64,000 bases of DNA from Pogostemon cablin (lineage: Eukaryota > Streptophyta > Magnoliopsida > Lamiales > Lamiaceae): positions 25,142,791 to 25,206,790 of the forward strand of contig CM043013.1 of NCBI GenBank assembly GCA_023678885.1. The letters run 5' to 3'. A program made the position numbers and the translations under genes. Position 1 is the stretch's first letter. Each line of letters starts with the position of its first letter. This document shows positions 32,893 through 43,566 of the stretch, in pieces. Under the pieces are notes generated by a model. It had not been told where the DNA came from, made no database searches, and saw only the letters and a list, made by a program, of their open reading frames with translations.

Positions 32893-33660
32893 ACACACAC
32901 ACACACACACATACACACACACTTATATATATAAAATTAAGTTTTAATGAATTTTTAAATAATTTTTTTTAATTAATTTAAACAAAAAAAATTAATAGGT
33001 GGTATATAAAATTATAATCCAAATTGGAGACAATACACTATCTATGGTGAACACTATCTAAAAAAATCATTTTCAAAATATAAAATAAATTAAATGGTAT
33101 TAATTTCGATGGAAAAACAATAGTTAACATAACCGATATCTGTAAGAGCAATTACATATATAGACCTTCACTAAAAGACATCAGCAAGTAACAGTTGATA
33201 TCTATTTAAGTACTCTTTTTATTTTAGATATCCATATTAGCATAGATATCGGTCAAGTCCAAAAATCAATTTTGCAAATCACTGATATCTGTGCAGTGAT
33301 ATTTATCCACAATTTATTTTATAGCAGTGGTTAACAAGCAGCTTATTTGTCCTTACACAAATAGTCCTATCATCATATCAGTATTTTGAGAAAAAAATTA
33401 AATCCATTTACTCTTTCATTTTGATATTGAGATGAGAACGTCTATCAGGAACCAAATTCATTCAACATTATATATAGTTATGTATTATAAGTTTATCTAC
33501 ATTAAAAAACAACACCACCTAGAATAAATCTAAAATCTGCCTCAGAGTTTTAACTCAATTTCTAAGTGTAAAAGAAGAGGCAACTAATTCATGATATTAC
33601 ACTATTCTAATGGAATTCAAAAAATTATATCCCACCTTGATTAACAAAATTGAGAATATA
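32561..33660. other. AT-rich intergenic DNA with a microsatellite
   Basis: No gene seen. A compound (TA)n(CA)n microsatellite lies at about 32,858-32,932. Poly(A/T) runs are frequent. Confidence 0.6.
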
Positions 33661-33945
33661 TTAAGGGTTAAGTGCATATAAAACCAAGAACTTTTCTCAT
33701 ATTGAAAATTAATCCTGACTTTTGTGAAATAGCAAAAAAGGACCTGGCCTTTAAAGTTTGTGCAATTTGCACCCAATGGGCAGCTAAAGAGTGCCCGTCG
33801 AGTGCGTTTTGCAACAATGGTTAAAGTTGGGGGGTCTTTTTTGCAATTTCTCAAATGTCAGGACTAATTTGCAATCGAGTAAAGTTTGTGGTTTTTCTTG
33901 CATTTATAGTTCGTGATTTTTTTTACAATTAACTCATTCAAATAT
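33661..33945 (+). mobile_element. MITE, GGGTTAA...ATAAAACCACGAACTTT type, copy 1
   Basis: Starts GGGTTAAGTGCATATAAAAC and ends with an inverted version (ATAGTTCGTGATTTTTTTTA, then CAATTAACTC). A second copy in inverted orientation is at 34,606-34,886. The open frames in both come from the element. Confidence 0.65.
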
Positions 33946-33999
33946 GATTACTGTAAAATTATAGAATATTTGACATTTATTGAAGCTAGTTTCGTGCGA

Positions 34000-34235
34000 T
34001 CAAATCCAATTTTAAACCCTTTAGTATTGAATGTTAAATATCTTTTAGTATAAGAACTAATACCTTTTATTTAAAACAAAAAAAAAATTTTAATCAAATT
34101 TTAATACTCTTCATATTTTGACAACTTTTTAATTGAAAAATAATACTCTAATTAATTAAAGTGTGTGTGTACCTTTTAGAACAAAATATTATACATTTAA
34201 CAACATGTGCACCCGGATGCACGAGAGACCAACTC
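34000..34235. mobile_element. Partial GTGCACCCGGGTGCA-type element
   Basis: Contains CCCTTTAGTATTGAATG, TACCTTTTAGAACAAAAT and the end GTGCACCCGGATGCACGAGA followed by GACCAACTC, closely like the split copy at 14,950/23,830. Confidence 0.5.
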
Positions 34236-34299
34236 TTACATTAAGTAAATAATCAAAGCAATCCATTAATCTCAACAACAATTATTTACTTAATTATTA

Positions 34300-34566
34300 A
34301 ATTTTACACTTTCCGTTTTGTACGTCGTCACACATTAAACTTCACCACCCAAAAAATATACATTCATATCAATCCTCAACCTTAAAGTAAATTTTAATTA
34401 CAACTTTACCTCTCACCCTAACACACATGGATACTTATAATTTTTTTATTACTTAAAAACACTGTATTACCCTCTGGCTCTAACAATAAACAAAGTTGGT
34501 CAAAAAATAACTAATCTCCATATCTACACTAATGGTGCAACTTAATGTGGGATTAAGGGAGTAATA
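34300..34566. mobile_element. Decayed Stowaway-like MITE
   Basis: Starts CACTTTCCGTTTTGTACGTC and ends AATGTGGGATTAAGGGAGTA. The right end is a recognisable CTCCCT-type terminus; the left end is diverged. Confidence 0.4.
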
Positions 34567-34605
34567 TTTTAGAAAATAGAAATACTACCAATCAATTAAA
34601 ATAAG

Positions 34606-34886
34606 GACTAACTGCAAGAAAAAGCACGAACTTTAATTGCAAAAAAAAAAACCGCGAACTTTACTCAATTGCAAATTAATCCTCACAATTAAGAAACTGC
34701 ATAAAAGACATACAACTTCAAGCATTGTTGCAAAACACACCCAACGAGTAGTCTTCAGTTACCCGTTGGGTGCGAATTGCACAAACCTTAAAGGTCAGGT
34801 CCTTCTTGCTATTTCAAAAAAGTGGTATTAATTTGCAATACGAGAAAAGTTCGTGGTTTTATACGCAATTAACCCATATATTTTAT
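34606..34886 (-). mobile_element. MITE copy 2, inverted relative to 33,661-33,945
   Basis: The minus strand starts GGGTTAATTGCGTATAAAAC and runs parallel to copy 1, including GCACCCAACGGGTAACTGAA. The two copies lie about 0.7 kb apart and could form a long stem if co-transcribed. Confidence 0.65.
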
Positions 34887-36660
34887 GGAAATTGACTGCT
34901 TTGTCTTCTTGTACAAGGCATTGCCACTAAATTCCTCAGCTTCTTAAGTGGGATGTTCAATGTAAATGTCAGAATCTCTCTAATGAGGACGCTTAAAAGC
35001 TAAAATTATGATAGTAATTTACTAGTCTAAAATTCAAAACTAAAAGAAAGAATTTTTTTTTGGGACAATTTTCTTCATTCTTTATCACATGCACTGTCCA
35101 AGGTTGATAAGATTAAAGAAAATTAGCAACCCATGCACTGACCACCCAGCCAAGTAATGTGGATAAAAAGTCCGAAGATTCAAAACCAATAATAAGAAAA
35201 TTTCTTCACTAAACTTTGGGCTAATCAGTACGTTTGATGTCCAAAAATGAATTTAGAACAAAAAAAAAGGAGTTGATTTAGCTAATCTTTAATTGTTTGA
35301 TCATCTGAATTAATGACTAACAAGGGTGACTCATTGAGTAAAATATAATTGTAGATGACAGACTCAACTCAACTTGACTTACTGAGTTATTTCGTATGCC
35401 CTAAATTTTTCAACCTTTTTGAGTTCAGGTCGCATTACAATCTGTGATATATAATTTATATAATCACTCATTGAATTCAAACTAAATTATGAGAATTTTT
35501 TTACTTTTTAAAAGAAAATCACAATATAATGAATAATATAAAAAATGCTTCTTGATAACTGAAGTTTTGATATTGATACCATGAAATAGTGACCTAAAAG
35601 ATCTATTAGAACATGGCGAAATTGAGTAAGTTCATATGGAATTTTACTATCAATAAATATATATATTGGATATGATTTTTCAGCTCAAATTAGACATTGT
35701 GATAAACTAGCCAACATATTTCTAGTTCTCTATCTCAAAATATTAAGTCTGACTCAGAGCATATATTTAGTACCAATTACCAGTTATGCTAATTCAGTTA
35801 CAGTTTCAACCTTAAAATCTATAAGGAAGAAATATTGCACAATTAAAATGCATTCATTAATGGAGTAGATATCTAAAAGTTATTAATCAGAAAACATATA
35901 CACTGAAACAATTCGAGTGGAAATCGGGTGATTCGTTTCCACGTACGGCATGAATGGCTAAATTCAAATAGACATATAAAGCGTGTTTATGGTATGACAC
36001 TCTCTTGTCCGATTAGTGCCTTCAAGTAAAACCATTTTTGGCAACTTGTAAGCTTTCAAACCTCACACAATTTAACATAAACTTCATAAATAATGCCACA
36101 AAAGCAGTTGCACAGTACTAGAATTATGTGTGAACAAGTGTTGACAGATCATTAGTGTAAACCAATAATTGATGTTTACTTTTTCTCTAATTTGCCACAT
36201 TTATTCAAGCTAATGATAAAATCAAATTGCAAACTGATGATGATTAATTAGAGTCTAATTACCTGTTTAGCAGAACCAACTTTGGGTTACCCCATTCAAT
36301 AGCATTCTTCTACAGCATTTCAAAATCAACTATTCCACCCTATTAATCACATTCAAGTTTCAGTGTTAATTAATTAAAGCCTACACCAACTCCCAACTCA
36401 TGCTATAGATAGACACACTCGCCTCTATCTCAGCTCCTAATTTTGAGTCGAAGCTTTGATACCTCTTGTGAACGAGATCGCTCAACGACCCGTCCTGTTT
36501 CGACACAAGTTATGTCTTCTAGTTTACTCGGGACACTCAGAGTACGATAAAAAGGGTAACAAGAATCACCTCGATTAGTTTGCTGCATTTCAATTAAAAT
36601 GATTCAATCTCACACAACACAGAGTCTGTATGTAAATAAAGAAAACATAGACTGATACTA
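34887..36660. other. AT-rich intergenic DNA, nothing recognised
   Basis: No long frame, domain or clear repeat on either strand. Confidence 0.6.
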
Positions 36661-36741
36661 ATAAAGAGTGAAATGGGATGCGTAAAGCATTCAATGAGAA
36701 CATCACTGAATTATTTCATAACTCCCTCAAGTAATCTTCAC

Positions 36742-37160
36742 CTCAATGGTCTAGAGCTTCTTCGGCTCCGGAGGCGGCAACTTCTCGACGGTGACGGTGA
36801 GGTCCCCCCTCGACGCAGTAAGGGCAGCGGCAAAGACGATGCAGGCTGCGGGATTTATATTTGTACGATGAAAAGGCTACCTTGATTGCTGCACGGCAAG
36901 AAGCGATGAGAAGGATGAAGCACTGAGGCAGTTTCGAAGTGGAGAAACGAGAATTCTAGGGTTTAAACCGCGATAAGAAGGATGAATTCTAGGCAGTTCT
37001 CCTAAAAATTACACCGTCGAATGCCTCCAGCCAATAAATCGATGACTCTATTCGGAAATTTAGGGTTTAGAAAGAGGGGTAAGAGTTTGATAAGAATGAT
37101 AAACACGATTTGCGTAGCTGGTTTCTATTGAAACGACAGAAAGGGAGTCCGAAAGAGAAT
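36742..37160 (-). other. Candidate small gene or relic, minus strand, unidentified
   Basis: Minus strand about 36,855-36,742 reads ACIVFAAALTASRGDLTVTV then EKLPPPEPKKL and TAG, after an acceptor-like CCCGCAG. It is locally GC-rich and codon-like. Upstream, about 37,100-36,890 looks like a plant 5' UTR (CTAAACCCTAAATTTCC) with a donor-like CAAGGTAGCC. I do not recognise the peptide. It could be the last exon of a small gene or a broken duplicate. Confidence 0.35.
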
Positions 37161-37207
37161 TTTGTTGAAAAGAATTTTTAAGGAATTATCCCATGTGCCA
37201 TTTTATG

Positions 37208-37527
37208 TCGGGCATTTGGTTGGTTTTGAGTAATTTGAAAATCATGAATAGTGATGTGATGTTTGTCTTTGGGTTTTTGATAGGTTGGTTTTAATTTTAT
37301 GTCAAAAAATCAATGTGTAAATGTGTAAGAATGTGATATAAGAAAATAGATGAGAATGAGAGATAAAGAGAGAAAATGTATTAATTGAAGAGAGAGAATG
37401 TATATAAGTATATGTAGGGTGGAAGAGATAAAATGTATATAGGTATATATAGGGTGATTTTAAAATTTGGGTGTGGAATTTGAATCCCAATTCCGGGGGT
37501 TTCAAACCCAAAAACAAACATCCCTAA
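37208..37527. mobile_element. MITE with GGGATGTTTG-type ends
   Basis: Right end inverted reads GGGATGTTTGTTTTTGGGTT; the left side has GGGCATTTGGTTGGTTTTGA and GATGTTTGTCTTTGGGTTTT. The pattern fits hAT or Tourist-like MITEs. GA-rich runs inside produce the short frames there. Confidence 0.5.
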
Positions 37528-37588
37528 GAGACCGCTAAAATACTTTTTGATTTGATAAGAGACCGCTAAAATACTTTTTGATTTGATA
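37528..37588. repeat. Tandem duplication of 31 bp
   Basis: AAGAGACCGCTAAAATACTT with the following bases to TTTGAT occurs twice in direct succession. Confidence 0.9.
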
Positions 37589-37591
37589 TTA

Positions 37592-37912
37592 GGTGCACCC
37601 GAATATGCATGCATATGTGTATAATTTTTATTCTATTTTGTATACATATTATTCTATTTTGTATACGTGTTTCTTAATAATTGTATATTTTTTTCACACT
37701 AGCTTTTACATTAAAAAAACTAGCATTTATATATGTTTAACTTTTTATTCAATAGTGTATACATATTTTTTTAATAATTGTATATTTTTTTTACACTCAA
37801 TTTTTCATTAAAAATTAACAATTAAATTGTATACATTTTTGTTCATAATTGTATATGTTTTTTTTTATATTTGTATACGTTTTTTAAGGTGGGTGCACCC
37901 GAGTGCACAGTA
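37592..37912. mobile_element. GTGCACCCGGGTGCA-type MITE, copy 2
   Basis: Left end GGTGCACCCGAATATGCATG, right end GGGTGCACCCGAGTGCAC. The interior aligns with copy 1 at 27,598-27,885. Confidence 0.65.
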
Positions 37913-38079
37913 TAATTAACCATAATTTTTGTGCCAATACTAAAAAATAATCAAAGTGAAATGTGAAAATTAATACGGACGATCATATAATTTAATTTTT
38001 TTCTCATTTAGCCACTTTTTATACAATAATAATAAATCTCTTTGTATTGTATCAATTTAATTTTATCAGGTGGGTGGTA

Positions 38080-38875
38080 CACACCCTAGACACCCTACCC
38101 ATGTCAAATTAGTTAGTCCAACTATACCAATCCAAATCCCCTATTCCACTCTGGCATTCCAATCCCTATTTCATAACTTATTTTCAATTAAAAAACTATA
38201 CCCTAGTTAATGACCAGTAAACCCTTGGAGCATGTGGCGAAAATTTGGAATATGATTAGACACGTGGCTAGATTATAATACATGTAATAGGAGATGAAAT
38301 ATAGAATGGAATAGATGATCTCATTTGCCACTCTACCCACTTTAATAATCTCTCTCCTCAATTGTCTTCTACAGTTGGATAGAAGAAATGCTTCCACAGC
38401 GCATGCCCATTCTCACTCCTCCATCATCTCCTGCAGATCGAGAGAGATTAATGCTCAGCTCCCACAACTGCTGAGAAATTAAACCCAACCTACCTCGATT
38501 CTCTCCTCTATTCGTCTTCTTCAGCTCATGCACATTAATGGTCCCACATCAGCAGCCACAAAGAATTCAATTCACCTGCGCTTAAAGGTAGAGGTTAGTA
38601 TAGCTCCACAACCCTGAAATCCCCAATGTTCGTTCCATTTGCAAATCGCTCCCCCAGCCGGAAGGAAGAGTGAATTGCAGTTAATCGCTCTCGATTCAGT
38701 CATTTCACCACATTCCGAAATCCTCCTACAGCAATTATTTTGCTTATCGAGTTCCGTGAGGAACCCACTACACTGAATAATGGCTATTTGTTTGGTATAT
38801 TCGTAGTAGGACTCTCTCGCTCCTATTAACGTACACGTAGCCGCCTCAACGCTACTGTGTAACCCTATTAAGGTG
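38080..38875 (+). promoter_or_regulatory. Possible promoter and untranslated first exon, plus strand
   Basis: From about 38,400 the plus strand is CT-rich and less AT-rich, with only short upstream frames, and ends at a strong splice donor, CCTATTAAG/GTGAGTAC, at about 38,871. That is what a plant 5' UTR exon looks like. The coding relic at 39,000-39,380 and 41,103-41,477 could be downstream exons. No transcript evidence is available. Confidence 0.3.
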
Positions 38876-39380
38876 AGTACATAACTCCATAGCTAGCTTC
38901 CAAAAATCTATCATTCTTTAATTCATCTGTATTAAACTAAGTTTTTTATATCCCGTGTGTTTGTTGGACTGTAAACTTTGTCTTCTCTAACTTTGTTTAG
39001 CATTATTTGTAAGTTAAAACATCTAAAACATGACTATTTTGGTGACCCTGATCAAATCAATGGAAATGAATCTGCCTAAAATAAATATCATTTGTGTGTG
39101 ATGTGGGATGCCGCCAATACAGATTATTATTGTGCACGCTACCGGGGAATGGAATGGGGTTGAGTATGTCGACGGTGATGAGTGGGGTGTGCGATGCCTA
39201 TTGGTGACAATAACTGGAAACATTTAGATAATTGGTGTACGGGCTCATGAATATGGATCCTGAAACTGCCAACTTCGACATATACCGAGTAGAGAGTTGA
39301 TGAGAAGAATATGCGTCTTCTAATTTTGACGATCTCGATGTAAGTTGTCTCTTTGAAACTGAGCATTCCTCGAAGGTATA

Positions 39381-41097
39381 TGTTTGCCTATTTTTGTAGC
39401 ACTCACGAGCAAGAATACTCGATCGTTGTAGTAGTATATCCCAAGAAAAATTATCAATCCACAAAGGAGTTATATTCGGACTAGCAAAATACGTGAGCTC
39501 ATGTTCATGTTGTTTTTGTAAAGATGATCGGGGGGTTTTGAGATGATTAACACTAAAGCAAGGAGAAAGTAAATAAGAATAGCAAATAAGAGAAATGACA
39601 AGTAAAGAAAATGGGTGATAAAGTTCAAGTATGGAAAAACATGAAATTAGAAACATCCAAGCACACTCGATTCATATTATCATGCAAAAGGAATTCAACT
39701 CAATTGATGTAGACTAAGGGTGATCACGATAGTATCCTAAGCTCCCTTTCGGGTTACAAAGGTCGTTGATCCATTTTAGACTCCCAAAAGCACTTAAGAT
39801 CAAAGCCCAACATTAACCCCTTCCATCTAGGTACTAGTTAGATTAAACTCTCCCTTTTTGTGTACTAAGACCAACGAATGGATTGGTTCCCCTCATTGAA
39901 TTCAAATATCTTTTCGGTCAAACCCAAACTCAATGTCTATTCATGCCTTCCTAATACTATAGAGGGTCGTTTCCGTCTCACTCCAAGCAATACATACATG
40001 AACATCATGATAGCATTTAATTACCACAAATAATCCATTGATCAACAATCCATTAAACCAATAAATATTCATGAATAACAAACCATGCCATCACAACATC
40101 AAGACAATTAAACTCCATGAATAGAAATCAATATCAATTAAACCAAAAATCAATTTAATCCCCATGATAATATAAATCTAATATGCTCTTCATGTTCCTA
40201 ATCCCACTAGATGGATTAGCCTATCATGATAAAAGTAACAAAACAAATAAATGATTCATTACAAATATCCATAGTCAAAATCCAAAAGAAAATCAAGAGA
40301 AATGTAAATCTTCCCCAATAATTTCTTGTAGGAGATCTTCAATACTCATGGATCTTCTTCTCTAGCTATTGATTTCTTGAGATCTCTCACACCCAATGGA
40401 AGGGATGAAGTTTTGATGGAGAATTAATGGAGATGATGGAGATGGATCAAGATGGATGAAGGTGGATGAAGATGATGGTGGAAAATGGAAGGAATGGTGT
40501 GTGATGTGTGTGTAGAGGATGGGAATTCCGGATCTTTTTCCAATTGTTGAATAAAGGGGCATTTATACCCCTATGGAGGCTTCTAGAAGGATCTGTAAAT
40601 TTCAGCAGGATTTTACACGGTACGAGTCGTGCTTTGCAACACGGCCACAAGGTGGCCGTGTTGTGTCTTCTGATACTGCCGCACGACCTCTCCTTACAGG
40701 GCCGTGTTACGCAACACGGCTCGTGTACTGCAACACGGCTCGTGTATTGTAACACGGGCACAGGGTGGTCGTGTTGGATCTTCTGATGTCGGCACACGGC
40801 CACTTCTTACAGGGCCGTGTTCCGTACACGGCCCGTGTTGGTGCATGCCCCTGTTTTTCACATTTTGTTTCGGCTCGTTCTCCTTCGTTTCAATTCCAAA
40901 TTTAGATCCGCTTTTTCCTACGCCTTCCTTATCATATCTAGAATCCAATAAAAAGTGAAAATCATAGGTTTAAGCTCATTCACACACATTTCAATAAAAA
41001 CACAAAACACAACCAAATAACACATAAAATACAGATAAAATAATACGAAAACACATATAAAAAGACACTAAAATCTAGGTGAAAATAGCTCTAATCA
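39381..41097 (-). mobile_element. Solo LTR, CACGGCC family, minus strand
   Basis: Plus strand starts TGTTTGCC and ends CTCTAATCA. Perfect 5-bp duplication GTATA at 39,376-39,380 and 41,098-41,102. No internal sequence, so it arose by recombination between two LTRs. It is related to the LTRs at 41,953 and 63,915 (shared GATATTTTCACCTAGATTTT-like start). Confidence 0.9.
40610..40850. repeat. CAACACGGCC/GGCCGTGTTG motif cluster in solo LTR
   Basis: About ten copies of ACACGGC or its complement in both orientations, for example GCAACACGGCCACAAGGTGG, CGTGTTACGCAACACGGCTC and CGTACACGGCCCGTGTTG, able to pair with one another. The same cluster is at 42,157-42,400. Confidence 0.85.
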
Positions 41098-41689
41098 GTA
41101 TATGTAGATCGAATCAGTGGTGGAATTTGCATGACGGGTGGACAAGCATTCGGGTGCAATGTTGTTAGGAGCAGAGCTGTGACAATGTTGGATTATTTGA
41201 ATAACATGGAGTGCGAAGTCCCAGCTGACTGTATGAATGACCGTGTGAGTATAGATAAGCGTTTAGACTCTATGGATGACTCACTACAGGACGATGGTGA
41301 AGGAAAGTCGTTTATGGAGGAAGATACTAATATTGAAGTAAGCGATAGTGAAGGGGATTCCCAATCTGATCCTCTTGTCGGTACGGGGTTGAATTTTTCC
41401 TCCACCTTGCCCAATGAATCCCCCTTGTTTAGAAGCAATACTGCTGACTCAACATTTACCCGATCCATTTTCAGCACTGATGAGTATGTAAATTCACGCT
41501 TTTTGAGCTCTGATTCATGTGATAATGATGTATGATTGGTCTTAAAGTGGAGATAAATCATGTGGTAGAGTGGAAAGTGATGAATCAGGTGTGTTTGAGT
41601 TTGTTTAAGTGGATTTTTGAAGAAAAGCGGGACAAAAGTGATCGGAACTGGAAAAAGAGGGTTCAAGTGCTTGATTCAACCAAGCAGGG

Positions 41690-41952
41690 GCTTGGTTCGA
41701 TCAAGAAGAAGTTGGTTCGACCAGCACCTGTGGTCGAACCAGGCAAGAGGAAGTGGCAGAAGTGTGGTTCGACCACGACAGTATGGTTCGATCAAGCATG
41801 ATGGTCGAACCAGAAGCCTAAAGAGAAGCAGTTGCAGTTCGACCAGGGGTGCATCTGATTTGACTGGCTGTTCGAGTCAAACCAGTGACCTGAAAGTGCT
41901 TACAGGCCGGTTCGACCTGTGATTCGACCATGAAGAAAGTGGTTCGACCAGG
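41690..41952. repeat. GGTTCGACC/GGTCGAACC motif cluster in Athila C LTR
   Basis: At least ten copies, some with one change, in both orientations, spaced irregularly; for example GGTTCGACCAGCACCTGTGG followed by TCGAACC. It continues beyond the solo LTR (TTGGTCGAACTGATG at about 43,575). Confidence 0.9.
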
Positions 41953-43566
41953 TGATAAGTGATATTTTCACCTAGATTTTAATACCTTTTTATATCCATT
42001 TTTGTATTATTTTATCCGTATTTATGTGTTATTTGGTTGTGTTTTATATTTATGATTTTGTATTTATGCTAGATATGATAAAGAAGATGTAGAAAAAGTG
42101 GATCTCAATTCGGAGTTGAAACGAAGGAGAACGAGCCGAAACAAAATGTGAAAAACAGGGGCATGCACCAACATGGGCCGTGTATAGAACACGACCATGT
42201 AAGAGGTGGCCGTGTGCCATCATCAATTTATCCAACATGACCACCCTGTGCCCGTGTTACCGCACACGGGTCGTGTTGCAGCACACGAGTCGTGTTGCGT
42301 AACACGGCCCTGTAAGTCTTGACTGTGCAGCGACATCAATTCACCCAACACGGCCACCTTGTGGCCTATTGCAGAGCATGACTCGTGTTGTGTAAAAAGC
42401 TACTAAAAATTTTAGAACCTTCTAAAAGCTTCCCAAGGGGTATAAATACCCAATAATTCAACATTTGATGAGATTTTTTCCGAAGGGTTTCACTCCTACA
42501 CCTAGATCACACACCATTTCCTCCATTTTACACCATCATCTTCATCCATCCATCCACACTTGATCTCCTCCATCAAATCCACCATCCAAGTGGTCAAGGA
42601 AGTAAGGGAGAGTGAAGATTGCAAGAAGAAGAAGGAGATCTCCATTGAAGGACTTCAAAGGGGGAATCTAATTCTAATTTTTATGAACTTCTTTATAGTT
42701 TGATCATGGAATTTGTAGATTCAATTGTCTATGTTGTTTTCTCTAAGATTATGATAGGCTAATCTCCTTTGTGAGATTAGCTCCATGATTGGTGTTGGAT
42801 AATTTAGTTTTTATGCAATTTGATTTTATTCTTGAATGGGCTTTGTGTATTTCTATCATTGAATGTTGATTGTTTGATGTATATGATGATATGTGTGATT
42901 AATTGTCATGGACATGTGATTAGATTGAGAAATCAATTATGTGTTTAGGATAGTTCATTGAATCATTTCACCATACACCTCATGTGCATTTATTTATAAT
43001 GAGATATAGATATCCTTCTAGATTTAGAATCCTTTGATAGAACATTTGATTAGCTTAATCGAGAGATTGGTTGATTAGGTGAGGAGAACCAAGCCATTAG
43101 TGAATTCATAGTACCTTAAAAGAGAATATTGTCTATGATTTAGTACCTAACTAGGGAACTCATAGAGTAATTAGTACCTAGTGGGAGGTGTTTGCTTTGA
43201 TCACGATCCTATGTGCTTTTGGGAGCCTTATTGAGGGCCTACATCCTATCCATCTCGAGAGAGAGTTTAGGTGGAATTAGTGATTGCTCCTATGCCATGT
43301 CCATGAGAGATTAGAATTAATTGCATGATTTCTTTATTACCTACACCATGATTATTGCTAATTTCATCCTTGTATCATTTGGAACCCATTTTCTTGCATT
43401 TATTTTATCTTATTTCTTGCATTAGTTTAATTGCATTTATTTGTAAGCTATCCATCCCTTTCCGTCGTTCTTATAAAATCACGATAAACTTGAGGTCGTT
43501 TAAACTCTAGCGCCTTCCTCCCTGTGATTCGATAATTGGTCATCCCGACTATAAAACGACCAATCA
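41953..43566 (+). mobile_element. Solo LTR, CACGGCC family, plus strand
   Basis: Starts TGATAAGTGATATTTTCACC and ends GACCAATCA. Perfect duplication CCAGG at 41,948-41,952 and 43,567-43,571. It holds the CAACACGGCC cluster at 42,157-42,400. It lies within the motif cluster of the Athila C LTR. Confidence 0.92.

Larger units (their letters stand above)
39040..41477 (+). pseudogene. Unidentified coding relic, split by a solo LTR and cut by an Athila LTR
   Basis: Joining across the solo LTR (39,381-41,097), one plus-strand frame runs from about 39,235 (GLMNMDPETANFDIYRVES, then two stops), through DDLDVSCLFETEHSSKVYVD to ISGGICMTGGQAFGCNVVRS, LDYLNNMECEVPADCMNDRV and an acidic, serine-rich region (MEEDTNIEVSDSEGDSQSDP). 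The Athila element begins at 41,478, so the open frame to 41,535 ends in LTR sequence. I cannot name the family. The stops and two insertions make it nonfunctional. A captured fragment of a host gene is as likely as a resident gene. Confidence 0.4.

Noticed and set aside
37302..37811. Tyr/Phe/Ser-rich frames on both strands
   Set aside because: Low-complexity translations of MITE interiors.
40447..40958. Overlapping 84-118-codon frames on both strands
   Set aside because: They come from the CAACACGGCC motif cluster in a solo LTR, which is GC-rich and lacks stops in several frames.
41193..41666. 157-codon minus-strand frame MNPLFPVPITFVPLFFKNPL
   Set aside because: Antisense shadow of the plus-strand relic and of the Athila LTR; it crosses the LTR boundary at 41,478.
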